Assembly (NCBI GenBank): GCA_020634115.1
Contig: JACKCH010000019.1
Coordinates: 1-64,000, forward strand
DNA from: Anaerolineaceae bacterium
GTDB lineage: Bacteria > Chloroflexota > Anaerolineae > Aggregatilineales > Phototrophicaceae
Length of the DNA: 64,000 bases
Direction of reading: 5' to 3'
This document shows, in pieces, positions 32,277-41,465 of this stretch. The notes below the pieces were generated by a model. It ran no database searches, was not told the DNA's origin, and saw only the letters and a program-made list of their open reading frames with translations. Both the position numbers and the translations under genes were made by a program. The number at the start of each line of letters is the position of its first letter. The stretch's first letter is position 1.

Positions 32277-34160
32277 CTACAGCAGTTCTTTAATCGCTAG
32301 CGCGATTTCCTCATTAATCCCCTTCACGGCTATCAGTTCGTCAATGCTGGCCTGCCGGATAGCGCCAATTGAATTGCCGAAGTGTTTCAGCAGGGCTTTG
32401 CGCTTTTGTGGACCGATCCCCGGCACGGTTTCCAGTTGGCTCGCCATGCCGAGCTTGGTACGCTGTTTGCGGTGGCTGGTGATGGCGAAGCGGTGCGCCT
32501 CGTCACGGACGCGCTGCACCAGGTAGAGCGCCTCGCTCTGGCGCGGTAGGATGATTGGCTGCGGGCTGCCCGGCTGGTAGAGTTCCTCGAACTGTTTCGC
32601 CAGCGAAGCTACCGGCACTTTGTCGGTCAGCCCGAACTCCGCCAGCACTTCTACCGCGATTCCTAATTGTCCCTTGCCGCCGTCGATCAGCAGCAGGTCG
32701 GGGAGCAGTCGCCAGGTTTCATCCCGGTCTTCCTTGCCCGGCTGTACCGGCGTCGGGTTTTCCAGCGCCGTCTGGTAGCGGGTAAAACGGCGGGTGAGGG
32801 CTTCGCGCATAGATTGGTAGTCATCCGACCCGACATGATCTACAGAGCGGATGTTAAAGCGGCGGTATTCGGCCTTCTTGGGCGTTCCCTGTACAAACAC
32901 GACTCGGCTGGCGACAATCGCCGTGCCTTGTGTAGTACTGATGTCGTAGCACTCAATCCGGTTGGGGGGTAGGGGCAAGTTTAGCGCCGTTTGCAGTTCG
33001 CCCAGCGCCGATTCCTGTTTATGCGAGTCGGCCTCCCACTGTGCCCGAATCATACGCAGCGCCTCGGAAGCATTTTCCTGTGCCATCTTCACGAGGTCGC
33101 GCTTGTTGCCACGCTTGGGAACGGTGATTTCGACCTTCTGCCCGCTGCGTTTATCCTTAAGCCACTGCTGGATAATGCGAGCTTCTTCAACCTCGTTGGG
33201 CAGAATCAGTTCGCGTGGGATTTCCGCCGCCTCGCTGTAAAACTGGGTGATGAACTGGCTCAATACTTCGGCTTCCGGCTCATCTTCCGCGCCGCCTAAC
33301 ATGCGGGTATCGCTGCCGATCAGCTTGCCGTTGCGGATAAACAGGATTTGCACGCAGGCGTCGTTTTTATCGCGGGCGACGGCGATCACATCCTGATCGG
33401 TCATGTTCGGGTTGACAGCCTTATGCCGCTGCGTGATGTACTCAATCGCCCGAAGCTGGTCACGGGTGGCGGCAGCCTGTTCAAAATCCAGTTTTTCCGC
33501 TGCGGCCTCCATTTTCTTCGTGAGGCGTGCGACTACCGGCTCGGATTTCCCGTTAAGCACGTCCATGAGTTCGCTAATCATCGCCCGGTATTCTTCCTGG
33601 TTGACTGCACCGATGCAGGGGGCGTTACACAGCTTGATATCATAAAACAGGCAGGCGCGTTCGTCTTTCCCGGTGATGTCTCGGTCACACGTCAAGTAGG
33701 GGAAGGCCTTCCGCAGTGTCCGCAGCGTGTTCTGCACCGCCCACATGGCGGCATACGGCCCGAAGTACCGGCTGCCGTCCTTGACAATACGGCGCGTGGT
33801 TTCGACCTTCGGGAACGGGTCATTCCAATTGATTTTGATGTACGGATAGTGCTTATCGTCCTTCAGGCTGATGTTATAGAAGGGTTGATGCTGCTTGATG
33901 AGCGTTTCTTCCAGGATAAGCGCCTGAATCTCGGTTTCGGTGATTATCACCTCAATATCGGCGATGTTTTCCCGCAGTCGCAGCGTTTTGGGACTGCTTT
34001 CCGCGCTGGAATTGAAGTAACTACGGACGCGATTCCGCAGGCGCTTCGCTTTGCCCACGTAGATGATGCGCCCTTCGCTATCTTTCATCAGGTAGCAGCC
34101 GGGCTTGGTGGGCAGGCTTTTGAGGACGTGCTGGATATGGTCAGAGGGTTGGAAGGTCAT
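32277..34160 (-). CDS. uvrC: UvrABC excinuclease subunit C
   Basis: A 627-residue protein with all UvrC parts. The GIY-YIG nuclease is at residues 15-95 (PGCYLMKDSEGRIIYVGKAK), the UVR helical motif near residue 215, and the UvrC RNase H-like nuclease centred on RIECYDISTTQGT (about 405) and LLIDGGKGQ (about 485). A C-terminal pair of helix-hairpin-helix motifs follows (ETVPGIGPQKRKALLKHFG, AVKGINEEIA). With UvrA and UvrB it makes the two cuts around bulky DNA lesions. Full length, single-gene unit. Confidence 0.97.
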   Translation of the reverse strand: MTFQPSDHIQHVLKSLPTKPGCYLMKDSEGRIIYVGKAKRLRNRVRSYFNSSAESSPKTLRLRENIADIEVIITETEIQALILEETLIKQHQPFYNISLKDDKHYPYIKINWNDPFPKVETTRRIVKDGSRYFGPYAAMWAVQNTLRTLRKAFPYLTCDRDITGKDERACLFYDIKLCNAPCIGAVNQEEYRAMISELMDVLNGKSEPVVARLTKKMEAAAEKLDFEQAAATRDQLRAIEYITQRHKAVNPNMTDQDVIAVARDKNDACVQILFIRNGKLIGSDTRMLGGAEDEPEAEVLSQFITQFYSEAAEIPRELILPNEVEEARIIQQWLKDKRSGQKVEITVPKRGNKRDLVKMAQENASEALRMIRAQWEADSHKQESALGELQTALNLPLPPNRIECYDISTTQGTAIVASRVVFVQGTPKKAEYRRFNIRSVDHVGSDDYQSMREALTRRFTRYQTALENPTPVQPGKEDRDETWRLLPDLLLIDGGKGQLGIAVEVLAEFGLTDKVPVASLAKQFEELYQPGSPQPIILPRQSEALYLVQRVRDEAHRFAITSHRKQRTKLGMASQLETVPGIGPQKRKALLKHFGNSIGAIRQASIDELIAVKGINEEIALAIKELL

Positions 34161-34311
34161 AAGATCGCACCCGAATAAAAAGTTTGTTCTATTCTAACCA
34201 GTCGCCAGCCCGCTGCCAACCGGCATTTTGGGGAGGGTGGTCATTGTGTATTCTTGCCGGGCAGGGTATGGTTTCACGCAGTTTTGCCCATTCATAGAAA
34301 CGGAAGCTGCC

Positions 34312-35634
34312 ATGAAAATTCTGCTCACCGGATTTACGCCCTTCCTGGACGTAGATGTGAATCCCAGTGCATTAATTGTTACTCATATCGCCAACCAGCG
34401 TTATCCTGGTCTGGAGATCATTACTGAAGTGCTGCCGACAATGTATGACGCTGCCGGGGCGCGGATTGAGGCGCTCGTCACGGAGCATACACCGGATGCA
34501 GTGGTCTGCTTGGGCGTGGCGCAGAGTCGGAGCGCGATCAGCCTGGAACGAGTCGCCCGCAACCGGGATAGCACAATCAGACCGGACAATGCCGGGGCGA
34601 TCCGCGAAGATACCCCGATTATCCCGGATGGCGCAGAAACTTATCTATCGACACTACCGATAGAGCGGTTTAAGGCGGTACTGGCAAAACAGGGAATCCC
34701 GGTTGAATATTCCGACAGTGCCGGGGCTTACGTGTGTAACCATGTATTTTACCGTGCCCGCCACGTTCTGGAACAGCAGGGAAGGGCGATTCCCTGCGGG
34801 TTTATTCACGTACCGGGGATGGGTGACGAGCCGCCCGGACTGCCGCTGGAAACGATGATTGCGGCAGTAGAATCCTGCCTGCACGAAATCGCACAGCCCG
34901 GCACAATCCATTACGATGCGCTGGCCGCCCAGTATGCCCCTAATCGGAGTACGCATCCGGGTGTTATGAACGATTTGCTGGTGAGCGGTGGCGTGCGGGC
35001 ATCGAGTAAGGTGGCAGAAATCGGCTGCGGCACCGGGAATTATCTCAGCGCCCTGGTGAGTCAAACCGGCTGTGAGGGGTGGGGGATTGACCCTTCCGCC
35101 GAGATGCTGGCCTACGCTCGTCAGCAACCGGCGGCGATTCGTGTGCAGCCCGGCTCTGCTGACAATACCGAGTTGTCGCCCGGCGTGTTTGACCTGGTGT
35201 ACTCGGTAGATGTGATTCACCATCTGAGCGATACTGCTGCCTACTTTCGGGAAGCGTACCGCCTGCTGCGCTCCGGCGGGAAGCTCTGCACGGTGACGGA
35301 TTCGGAGGAAATCATCCGTACCCGGCAGCCGCTTTCGACCCACTTCCCGGAAACCATTGCGCCTGAACTGGCACGGTATCCGCGTATTGCCGATCTGGAA
35401 AGCAGCATGGGGGAGGTGGGTTTCGGGCAGATTGGGCAGCGCACGGTGGAGCAGCAGACCGCGCTAACCGACATCACCGCCTACCGGGAAAAAGCGTTTT
35501 CCGCCCTGCACCTCATCGCAGAGGAAGATTTTCAGCGCGGGTTAGCACGTATGGAAGCGGAATTACAGGAAAAGGGGGCAGTGCTGCGGGTCAGCCGCTA
35601 TGTGCTGCTGTGGGGAATGAAACCAGCGGATTAG
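34312..35634 (+). CDS. Pyroglutamyl-peptidase I fused to a SAM methyltransferase
   Basis: A 440-residue fusion in one uninterrupted frame. Residues 1-195 are a C15 pyroglutamyl-peptidase: MKILLTGFTPF start, catalytic glutamate E79 (LERVARN), cysteine C142 (GAYVCNHVFY) and histidine H166 (GFIHVPGM), all intact. Residues 200-440 are a class I methyltransferase of the UbiE/methyltransf-11 type (VAEIGCGTGNYLSAL, FDLVYSVDVIHHL, LRSGGKL). The first domain removes N-terminal pyroglutamate from peptides; the second would methylate an unknown acceptor. ATG at 34312 is chosen because the peptidase fold begins there; the longer frame from 34228 has no support. Confidence 0.85.
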   Translation: MKILLTGFTPFLDVDVNPSALIVTHIANQRYPGLEIITEVLPTMYDAAGARIEALVTEHTPDAVVCLGVAQSRSAISLERVARNRDSTIRPDNAGAIREDTPIIPDGAETYLSTLPIERFKAVLAKQGIPVEYSDSAGAYVCNHVFYRARHVLEQQGRAIPCGFIHVPGMGDEPPGLPLETMIAAVESCLHEIAQPGTIHYDALAAQYAPNRSTHPGVMNDLLVSGGVRASSKVAEIGCGTGNYLSALVSQTGCEGWGIDPSAEMLAYARQQPAAIRVQPGSADNTELSPGVFDLVYSVDVIHHLSDTAAYFREAYRLLRSGGKLCTVTDSEEIIRTRQPLSTHFPETIAPELARYPRIADLESSMGEVGFGQIGQRTVEQQTALTDITAYREKAFSALHLIAEEDFQRGLARMEAELQEKGAVLRVSRYVLLWGMKPAD

Positions 35635-36377
35635 TGGCCGTTCATCACCGCATCCAGGAGTTCCTGCATCCGCTGGTAGTGTGCGCCCTTCCAGTAGATG
35701 CGCTGGCAGGACAGGCAGCGGTGGAACTCGTCATAACGTGCCGCCGTGCCAGCGGGGATATGAGGTAGCACCGTCTCTTTGGTCGCTTTTTCCAGCAGGC
35801 CGTTACATTTCATGCAGTGCTTGAAGGGTTCGCTGATCGTAAGCAGATTATAGCGGGTAGCGATTTCTTCCAACTGCCGCTGCCGGTGTGTGCTGCGGAC
35901 ATAGTACCCGTAAATCACCAAACTCCGCTTGAGCAGACCCACATCGCGGGTGAGCAGGATGCGGGTGTCGTCGTGGGAAACCTGCGCCAATTCCTCGTCG
36001 TGGTAATCGTTGCGGTAAAGCGTATCAAACCCCAACATCCGCAAGTAGGCCGCCAGCCGCCCCAGATGTTGATCCAGGATGAAGCGCGGCCTGCCGGGGT
36101 AGGGCGGACGCAATCGAATCTTGGGGGCTGTGCCGTTTGGGGTATCAAAACGCGGGTAAATCTCAATCCGGTCATCCCCACTCACGATGTAATCAAAGCT
36201 GACCGACTTTCCATTGACGACCAGCAGACCGATTTCCGTATGCGGCACACCGAGCGCTTCGATCATGTCTTTGATCGAAGCCCGCCAGCTAAACTCATGC
36301 TCGATGGTCGTATCCTGCTGGCGGCGCGGCAGGAAAAAGTTCAGTTCGTCATGAAAATGAAAATGTGCACTGTCCAT
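35631..36377 (-). CDS. Mut7-C RNase domain protein with ubiquitin-like N-terminus
   Basis: A 248-residue protein. Residues 1-85 are a ubiquitin-like Mut7-C_ub module (HFHDELNFFL, VPHTEIGLLVVNGKSV). From about 92 to 240 it is a Mut7-C PIN-like RNase (RFILDQHLGRLAAYLRMLGF with the catalytic aspartate, DDTRILLTRDVGLL), ending in a zinc-binding knuckle pair (CMKCNGLL, CLSCQRIYW). This is a common bacterial protein of uncertain RNA target. Its stop overlaps the end of the convergent fusion gene by four bases. Confidence 0.9.
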   Translation of the reverse strand: MDSAHFHFHDELNFFLPRRQQDTTIEHEFSWRASIKDMIEALGVPHTEIGLLVVNGKSVSFDYIVSGDDRIEIYPRFDTPNGTAPKIRLRPPYPGRPRFILDQHLGRLAAYLRMLGFDTLYRNDYHDEELAQVSHDDTRILLTRDVGLLKRSLVIYGYYVRSTHRQRQLEEIATRYNLLTISEPFKHCMKCNGLLEKATKETVLPHIPAGTAARYDEFHRCLSCQRIYWKGAHYQRMQELLDAVMNGH

Positions 36378-36381
36378 TTTA

Positions 36382-36423
36382 GCTGCTGGCCTCTAGCTAT
36401 TGGCTGCTGGCTTCTAGCCACTG
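36382..36423. repeat. Two-copy 21-base tandem repeat
   Basis: GCTGCTGGCCTCTAGCTATTG is followed directly by a 21-base copy that differs at three positions. It fills the gap between the Mut7-C and prmA genes, on the 5' side of the former, and carries no obvious function. Confidence 0.6.
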
Positions 36424-36434
36424 GTGTTTTAGCG

Positions 36435-37346
36435 TTAATGCGGCCTGCGGGCTTCCACCAGCACCCAATCCCCCTGTTGGCGGCGAGCAAAGGGTTCTAG
36501 CCCGGTCTTACGCAGCGCGGCTTCCACCTCGTCGGCCTGATCTTCGATAATCCCGCTGAAGAGCGCGACCCCGCCGGGACGCACCACGTCGCCTAAGTGC
36601 TGGTCGCACATGGCGATGATGACTTTCGCCAGGATATTCACGACGGCTAAATCGAAACGGCGTGCCGAGGCGATGAGGCTTTCCAGGCTGCCCTCCTGTG
36701 CCGTGATCTTTTCCGCTACACCATTCTGGGCCACGTTTTCCTCCGCCGCTTTGACGGCAATCGGGTCAATATCCAGCGCGAGGACGGAGGCCGCACCTAG
36801 CTTGGCGGCGGCAATCGCCAGAATCCCGCTGCCGCTGCCCAGATCAAGCACGCGCAGGCCGGGCTGCGTGTGGTCTTCTAATGCTTCCAGGCAAAGTTGG
36901 GTCGTCGGGTGTGTTCCCGTGCCAAAGGCCATGCCGGGGTCAAGCATAATCGTGATGTCATCCGGTTTGGCTTCAGCCTCCACCCACAGCGGACGGATGA
37001 ACAGCCGCCGCCCGACGCGAATCGGGTGATAGTGGGCTTTCCAGGCTTCCGCCCAGTCTTCTTCCTGAACAATCGTGTAGACCGGCTGCGGCATGGGATA
37101 CATCATATTCATGTGTCCTAACGCGGTTTCCAGGCGCAGCTTGGCTTCTTCGGCGCGTCCGTCGGCGGGGATATAGGCGCGGATGGTCAACCGCTGCGGT
37201 GGGAGCGCCTCGCCATCGTCCCAGGTATCGGGTGGGATGTCTTCCTGCTCAATGGATACGCCCTGATGTCCATAACGTTGTAAGATTTCAGCGACGGCCT
37301 CAGCCGCTTCGCCATCTACGCTGAGTGCGATTTCAATCCAGTCCAT
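36435..37346 (-). CDS. prmA: Ribosomal protein L11 methyltransferase
   Basis: A 303-residue protein with the PrmA layout. The N-terminal substrate-recognition domain (residues 1-100) opens MDWIEIALSVDGEAAEAVAE, a linker with DPGMAFGTGTHPTTQLCLEAL follows, then the SAM-binding VLDLGSGSGILAIAAAKLGA and DLAVVNILAKVI. It trimethylates ribosomal protein L11. It follows dnaJ on the same strand, but the hairpin at 37436-37464 separates the two. Confidence 0.93.
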   Translation of the reverse strand: MDWIEIALSVDGEAAEAVAEILQRYGHQGVSIEQEDIPPDTWDDGEALPPQRLTIRAYIPADGRAEEAKLRLETALGHMNMMYPMPQPVYTIVQEEDWAEAWKAHYHPIRVGRRLFIRPLWVEAEAKPDDITIMLDPGMAFGTGTHPTTQLCLEALEDHTQPGLRVLDLGSGSGILAIAAAKLGAASVLALDIDPIAVKAAEENVAQNGVAEKITAQEGSLESLIASARRFDLAVVNILAKVIIAMCDQHLGDVVRPGGVALFSGIIEDQADEVEAALRKTGLEPFARRQQGDWVLVEARRPH

Positions 37347-37435
37347 GTTGATGTACTTTGTGATGATTGTTGTACGATGTGCTGATTATAGCAGAGATGC
37401 CCCTCACGACCAGAACGCAACTCCCGTGAATCAAA

Positions 37436-37464
37436 AGAGCGTGGGAGCATCGCCCACGCTCTTA
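37436..37464 (-). terminator. Intrinsic terminator after dnaJ
   Basis: Perfect 11-base arms AAGAGCGTGGG and CCCACGCTCTT with a seven-base loop. On the minus strand a TTTT run follows. It lies 22 bases after the dnaJ stop and largely separates dnaJ from prmA. Confidence 0.85.
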
Positions 37465-37485
37465 TTTGTCTGAGCCTTGTTGGGA

Positions 37486-38643
37486 CTACTGCTGTGGCTC
37501 GCCGCCGAAGAAATCCATCACGCGGTCAAAGAAGCCGCGCCCGTTCTGCTGGGGTTGAATCTGTTCAGCGCCCAGCGTATGCGCGAGCTGTTCAAACAGC
37601 GCCCGCTGCTCGGCGGATAAACTGGTTGGGATTTCCACCTGGATATAGACCAGTTGATCGCCGCGCCCGGAGCTTGAGCCGTCACTGCGGAGGCGGGGGA
37701 TACCCTTGCCACGCAACCGGAAAACCTTGCCGGTCTGCGTCCCGGCGGGTACTGCCAGCTCAACATCGCCCTCTACGGTTGGCACGCGGATTTTGTCACC
37801 CAGTGCCGCCTGCGCCACGTTGATATTTACATCCAGGATAATGTCATTATCCCGACGTTTGAAGAATTCATGCTCCTTAACTTGAAGTACTACATACAGG
37901 TTACCACTGGGCGCGCCATGTTCTCCGGCATCGCCTTCACCGCGAATCTGTACCTGTAACCCTTCGCGCACCCCGGCGGGAATTGTTACGTTCAGACGGA
38001 CATGCTTACGCAAGCGTCCCGACCCGGTACAGGTATGGCATTTCGACTGAATCACCTCACCGCGTCCGCCACAGCGTGGGCAGGGGCTGGTGCGTACCAT
38101 TGCACCCAGGAAAGTCTGCTGTACCTGGCGCACTTCACCCGTACCGTTACATTCCGGGCAGCGTGTGGGAGAAGTTCCCGGCTCTGCGCCGTTGCCGTCA
38201 CAGGTTTCACAGACCTCCAGGCGGTCAAATTCGATCTCTTTTTCTGTGCCGAAGACCGCCTCTTCAAAGGAAATGGTTGTGCTGATGCGTTGGTCATTCC
38301 CCGGACGCGGGCCACTCCGCCGCCGACCACGAGACGTGCCGCCCATCCCAAAGCCGCTCAGGAAATCTTCCATGATATCTTCAAAGCCGGCAAACCCAAC
38401 CCCACCCGTGCCGAATCCGTTGCCCTGCACCCCGGCATGGCCAAAGCGATCATAGCGTGCTCGCTTGTCGTCGTCGGAAAGCACTTCGTAGGCTTCGTTA
38501 ATTTCCTTAAAGCGGTTTTCCGCATCGGTATGATCGCTCACATCCGGGTGATATTCACGGGCGAGCTTGCGGAATGCCTGCTTGATCTGGTTCTTATCCG
38601 CGTTTCGATCAACGCCTAGTACTTCATAGTAATCTCGTGCCAT
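37486..38643 (-). CDS. dnaJ: Chaperone protein DnaJ
   Basis: A 385-residue type I DnaJ. The J domain has the HPD motif (REYHPDVSDH), followed by a G/F-rich region (about 75-115). Four CxxCxGxG zinc repeats are present (CETCDGNG, CPECNGTG, CPRCGGRG, CHTCTGSG), then the C-terminal client-binding domains. It stimulates the DnaK ATPase. Its own promoter is likely, because a terminator follows dnaK; a minus-strand TATAAT is at 38714-38709 but no clear -35 is seen. Confidence 0.97.
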   Translation of the reverse strand: MARDYYEVLGVDRNADKNQIKQAFRKLAREYHPDVSDHTDAENRFKEINEAYEVLSDDDKRARYDRFGHAGVQGNGFGTGGVGFAGFEDIMEDFLSGFGMGGTSRGRRRSGPRPGNDQRISTTISFEEAVFGTEKEIEFDRLEVCETCDGNGAEPGTSPTRCPECNGTGEVRQVQQTFLGAMVRTSPCPRCGGRGEVIQSKCHTCTGSGRLRKHVRLNVTIPAGVREGLQVQIRGEGDAGEHGAPSGNLYVVLQVKEHEFFKRRDNDIILDVNINVAQAALGDKIRVPTVEGDVELAVPAGTQTGKVFRLRGKGIPRLRSDGSSSGRGDQLVYIQVEIPTSLSAEQRALFEQLAHTLGAEQIQPQQNGRGFFDRVMDFFGGEPQQ

Positions 38644-38744
38644 ATTCGTGCCTGGATTAACCTGGATAAATGCTTATAAGGTGCTGGCTGCTTCATGCCT
38701 GTTACCCTATTATAATCGGGCATGAACCTGTACGAAACGTGAAA

Positions 38745-38779
38745 AATCCCCTCCCGTCTGATGAGGCGGGAAGGGGATT
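38745..38779 (-). terminator. Intrinsic terminator after dnaK
   Basis: AATCCCC-TCCCG (38745-38756) pairs with CGGGA-A-GGGGATT (38767-38779) with one bulged base. On the minus strand it is followed by TTTTT. It lies about 20 bases after the dnaK stop. Confidence 0.8.
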
Positions 38780-38798
38780 GAAATGCCTGAGAAGTGCG

Positions 38799-40688
38799 TT
38801 AGGCTTCGGTGAACTCGGCGTCTACGACATCTTCGTCGCCAGTGCCACCCTGTCCAGCGGGGGCGCTCCCACCGGTTGCGCCTTCCTGTCCGTACATACT
38901 GCCGCCCAGGGTCTGCATCTGCGCGGTGAGCGCCTCAGTAGCCGAACGAATGGTATCCAGATTGCCGCCTTCTTTGGCCTTGTTCACGGCGTCAATCTTT
39001 TCCTGTGTCTGTTTCTTCGCGTCTTCCGGTAGTTTGTCGTCGAAGTCACGCAGAAACTTTTCGGCAGCGAATACGGTGGTATCGGCCTGGTTGTTGACTT
39101 CCGCGACTTCTTTCCGTTTCGCGTCCTCGCTGGCGTGCTGCTCCGCTTCTTTCACCATCCGGTCAATTTCGGTGTCGCTCAGGCCGCTGCTGGCTGTGAT
39201 GGTGATTTTCTGTTCGCGCCCGGTGGCCTTGTCCTGAGCATTGACGTTGAGAATACCGTTGGCGTCAATGTCGAACGTGACTTCCACCTGGGGCACACCG
39301 CGCGGGGCAGGCGGGATACCATCCAGAATGAACTTGCCCAGGGACTTGTTATCCGCCGCCATCGGGCGTTCGCCCTGCACAACATGGATTTCCACTTGCG
39401 TCTGCGAGTCGGCAGCGGTGGAGAACACCTGACTCTTTTTAGTCGGGATGGTCGTGTTTCGTTCGATCAACGGGGTCGCTACACCACCCAGCGTTTCCAC
39501 ACTCAGGGTCAGCGGGGTCACGTCAAGTAGCAGAATGTCCTTGACATCGCCGCCCAGCACACCGGCCTGAATGGCCGCGCCCAGCGCCACCACCTCATCC
39601 GGGTTCACGCCTTTGGTGGGTTCTTTGCCGAAGAACTTACGCACCGCGTCCTGCACGGCGGGCATACGGGTCATGCCACCCACCAGCACCACTGCTCCGA
39701 TTTCATCCTTGCTGAGTTTCGCGTCTTTCAACGCCGCTTCGCAAGGGGTGATGGAACGCTGGATGAGGTCGCTGACCATGTTTTCCAGTTTGGCGCGGGT
39801 CAGTGTCAGATTCAGGTGTTTCGGCCCGCCAGCGTCCGCCGTGATGTAGGGCAGGTTGATTTCGGCGTTGAGTGTGGTCGAAAGTTCGATCTTCGCTTTT
39901 TCAGCGGCTTCCTTCAAACGCTGTAAGGCCTGGCGGTCTTGTCGCAGGTCAATGCCCTGGTCGCGCTTGAACTCATCGGCAATCCAGTCAATGATGACCT
40001 CGTCGAAGTTGTCGCCGCCCAGATAAGTATCCCCGTTGGTGCTGCGGACTTCAAACACGCCGTCACCCACTTCCAGGATGGAAATGTCAAACGTACCGCC
40101 ACCCAGGTCGTATACGGCGATGATTTCATTCTTGTGTTCGCCCAGGCCGTAAGCCAGACTGGACGCGGTTGGCTCGTTGATGATACGCAGCACCTCTAGA
40201 CCGGCGATCTTGCCCGCGTCTTTAGTGGCGTTACGCTGCGTGTCGTTGAAATAGGCCGGGACGGTAATCACAGCGCGGTCAACGGTTTCGCCCAGGTAGG
40301 CTTCGGCGTCGGCCTTCATCTTCTGCAAAACCATTGCGGAAATTTCCGGCGGGCTGTATTCCTTACCGCCCATGTGGACGCGAATATCCCCATTCGCGGC
40401 GGCGCTCACTTTATACGGGATGCGCTTGGTAGTTTCTTGCACCTGCTTGTCGCTGAACTTGCGCCCCATGAAACGCTTGACGGAGAAAATGGTGTTCTCC
40501 GGGTTAACGACTGCCTGGTTACGGGCGACCTTGCCAACCAACCGTTCATTGGTTTTTGGGTTGATTGCCACCACTGAAGGGATCAGATTACCACCCTCAG
40601 CCGAAGGAATCACCACCGGTTCTCCGCCTTCCATCACGGCGACAACCGAGTTTGTAGTACCCAAGTCAATGCCGATTATTCTTCCCAT
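38799..40688 (-). CDS. dnaK: Molecular chaperone DnaK (Hsp70)
   Basis: A 629-residue Hsp70. It starts MGRIIGIDLGTTNSVVAVME, and shows VITVPAYFNDTQRNATKDAG, IINEPTASSLAYG, AVYDLGGGTFDISILE and VVLVGGMTRMPAVQ, then the DVTPLTLSVETLGG substrate-binding start, ending in a glycine-rich tail and DEDVVDAEF. ATG at 40688 is the real start; the longer frame from 40742 adds residues not found in Hsp70s. GGAG lies 11 bases upstream. ATP-dependent folding chaperone working with DnaJ and GrpE on either side. Confidence 0.98.
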   Translation of the reverse strand: MGRIIGIDLGTTNSVVAVMEGGEPVVIPSAEGGNLIPSVVAINPKTNERLVGKVARNQAVVNPENTIFSVKRFMGRKFSDKQVQETTKRIPYKVSAAANGDIRVHMGGKEYSPPEISAMVLQKMKADAEAYLGETVDRAVITVPAYFNDTQRNATKDAGKIAGLEVLRIINEPTASSLAYGLGEHKNEIIAVYDLGGGTFDISILEVGDGVFEVRSTNGDTYLGGDNFDEVIIDWIADEFKRDQGIDLRQDRQALQRLKEAAEKAKIELSTTLNAEINLPYITADAGGPKHLNLTLTRAKLENMVSDLIQRSITPCEAALKDAKLSKDEIGAVVLVGGMTRMPAVQDAVRKFFGKEPTKGVNPDEVVALGAAIQAGVLGGDVKDILLLDVTPLTLSVETLGGVATPLIERNTTIPTKKSQVFSTAADSQTQVEIHVVQGERPMAADNKSLGKFILDGIPPAPRGVPQVEVTFDIDANGILNVNAQDKATGREQKITITASSGLSDTEIDRMVKEAEQHASEDAKRKEVAEVNNQADTTVFAAEKFLRDFDDKLPEDAKKQTQEKIDAVNKAKEGGNLDTIRSATEALTAQMQTLGGSMYGQEGATGGSAPAGQGGTGDEDVVDAEFTEA

Positions 40689-40783
40689 TGTTGTAATCAC
40701 TCCTGTTGACTCATGTCTGTTTGCCCTGTTTTTGGCGGACATACCGGTAAACCGGGCGCAGATAATGACAGATTATTGTGTAT

Positions 40784-40799
40784 CGGTAATCAATTACCG
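40784..40799. promoter_or_regulatory. Palindrome between grpE and dnaK
   Basis: CGGTAAT-ca-ATTACCG has perfect seven-base arms. It lies between the grpE stop and the dnaK start. It has no T-run and does not resemble the CIRCE heat-shock operator, so it may be an operator of another type or an mRNA processing hairpin. Confidence 0.4.
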
Positions 40800-40810
40800 T
40801 GAATTGATCG

Positions 40811-41353
40811 TTAAGGCGCGACCTTGACCAGCGCGGACCGCAGGACACGATCACCCCAGCGGTAGCCTTTTTGCAGCGTCATTACCACATGGCCGCTTTC
40901 AACCGTGTCGCTGGGTTCCATGCCCACTGCTTCGTGCAGGTTAGGGTCAAACGGTTCACCCACCGGGTCTATCACCTCAATCTGCTGGTCTTCCAGTAGC
41001 TTCTGGAATTTACGCTGAATAAGCGTAACGCCTTCCAGCCAGGCGTGGCCTTGCAGGTCATCCGGGGTATTGGAAAAAGCCCGGTCAAAATCGTCTATGA
41101 TCGGCAGTAGATTGTTCAGGACGCCAAACGTCGCGTTCTGGCGGATGTCTTTCATATCCCGCTCGACCCGCCGCTTGTAGTTGGCAAATTCGGCGCGTTC
41201 CCGCTGCCAACCTTCCATGAAGTCCTGTACCTTTTTCTGCGCTTCAGCAAGTTGCTGGTTCATGTCTTGCTCTTCGGGATTAGACGACGCCTCAGGTGTG
41301 TTTTTCGCCTCAGCCGCCGGTGTGGTTTCTTCCCGGATATCATCCTGACTCAC
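40811..41353 (-). CDS. grpE: Nucleotide exchange factor GrpE
   Basis: A 180-residue protein. Residues 1-35 are acidic and disordered. A long coiled-coil helix follows (EAQKKVQDFMEGWQRERAEF, NYKRRVERDMKD), then the C-terminal beta domain (EVIDPVGEPFDPNLHEAVG, GYRWGDRVLRSALVKV) typical of GrpE. It releases ADP from DnaK. It starts with GTG at 41353 behind a GGAGG ribosome site. It is first in the grpE-dnaK unit. No hrcA gene is adjacent. Confidence 0.96.
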   Translation of the reverse strand: MSQDDIREETTPAAEAKNTPEASSNPEEQDMNQQLAEAQKKVQDFMEGWQRERAEFANYKRRVERDMKDIRQNATFGVLNNLLPIIDDFDRAFSNTPDDLQGHAWLEGVTLIQRKFQKLLEDQQIEVIDPVGEPFDPNLHEAVGMEPSDTVESGHVVMTLQKGYRWGDRVLRSALVKVAP

Positions 41354-41380
41354 AGATGTTTCCTCCTCGATGCGATGTGA

Positions 41381-41406
41381 AGTACACCGGGGGTTCTCGA
41401 TGTACT
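41381..41406. promoter_or_regulatory. Inverted repeat upstream of grpE
   Basis: AGTACA-N14-TGTACT, six-base arms, between the predicted grpE promoter and the grpE start. It could be an operator over the transcription start region. It differs from CIRCE. Confidence 0.3.
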
Positions 41407-41425
41407 GTGACCAGTGTAGCGATAG

Positions 41426-41454
41426 CGTATATGAATCGCGTTAGCAAAGCGCAA
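41426..41454 (-). promoter_or_regulatory. Possible promoter of grpE-dnaK
   Basis: On the minus strand TTGCGC (41454-41449) and TATACG (41431-41426) are 17 bases apart. The boxes are moderate matches, and the start would be near 41419, just before the inverted repeat at 41381-41406. Confidence 0.35.
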
Positions 41455-41465
41455 GAAAGGGATTA

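Noticed and set aside
37340..41460. CIRCE heat-shock operator near dnaJ, dnaK or grpE
   Set aside because: No TTAGCACTC-N9-GAGTGCTAA match was found on either strand in these gaps.
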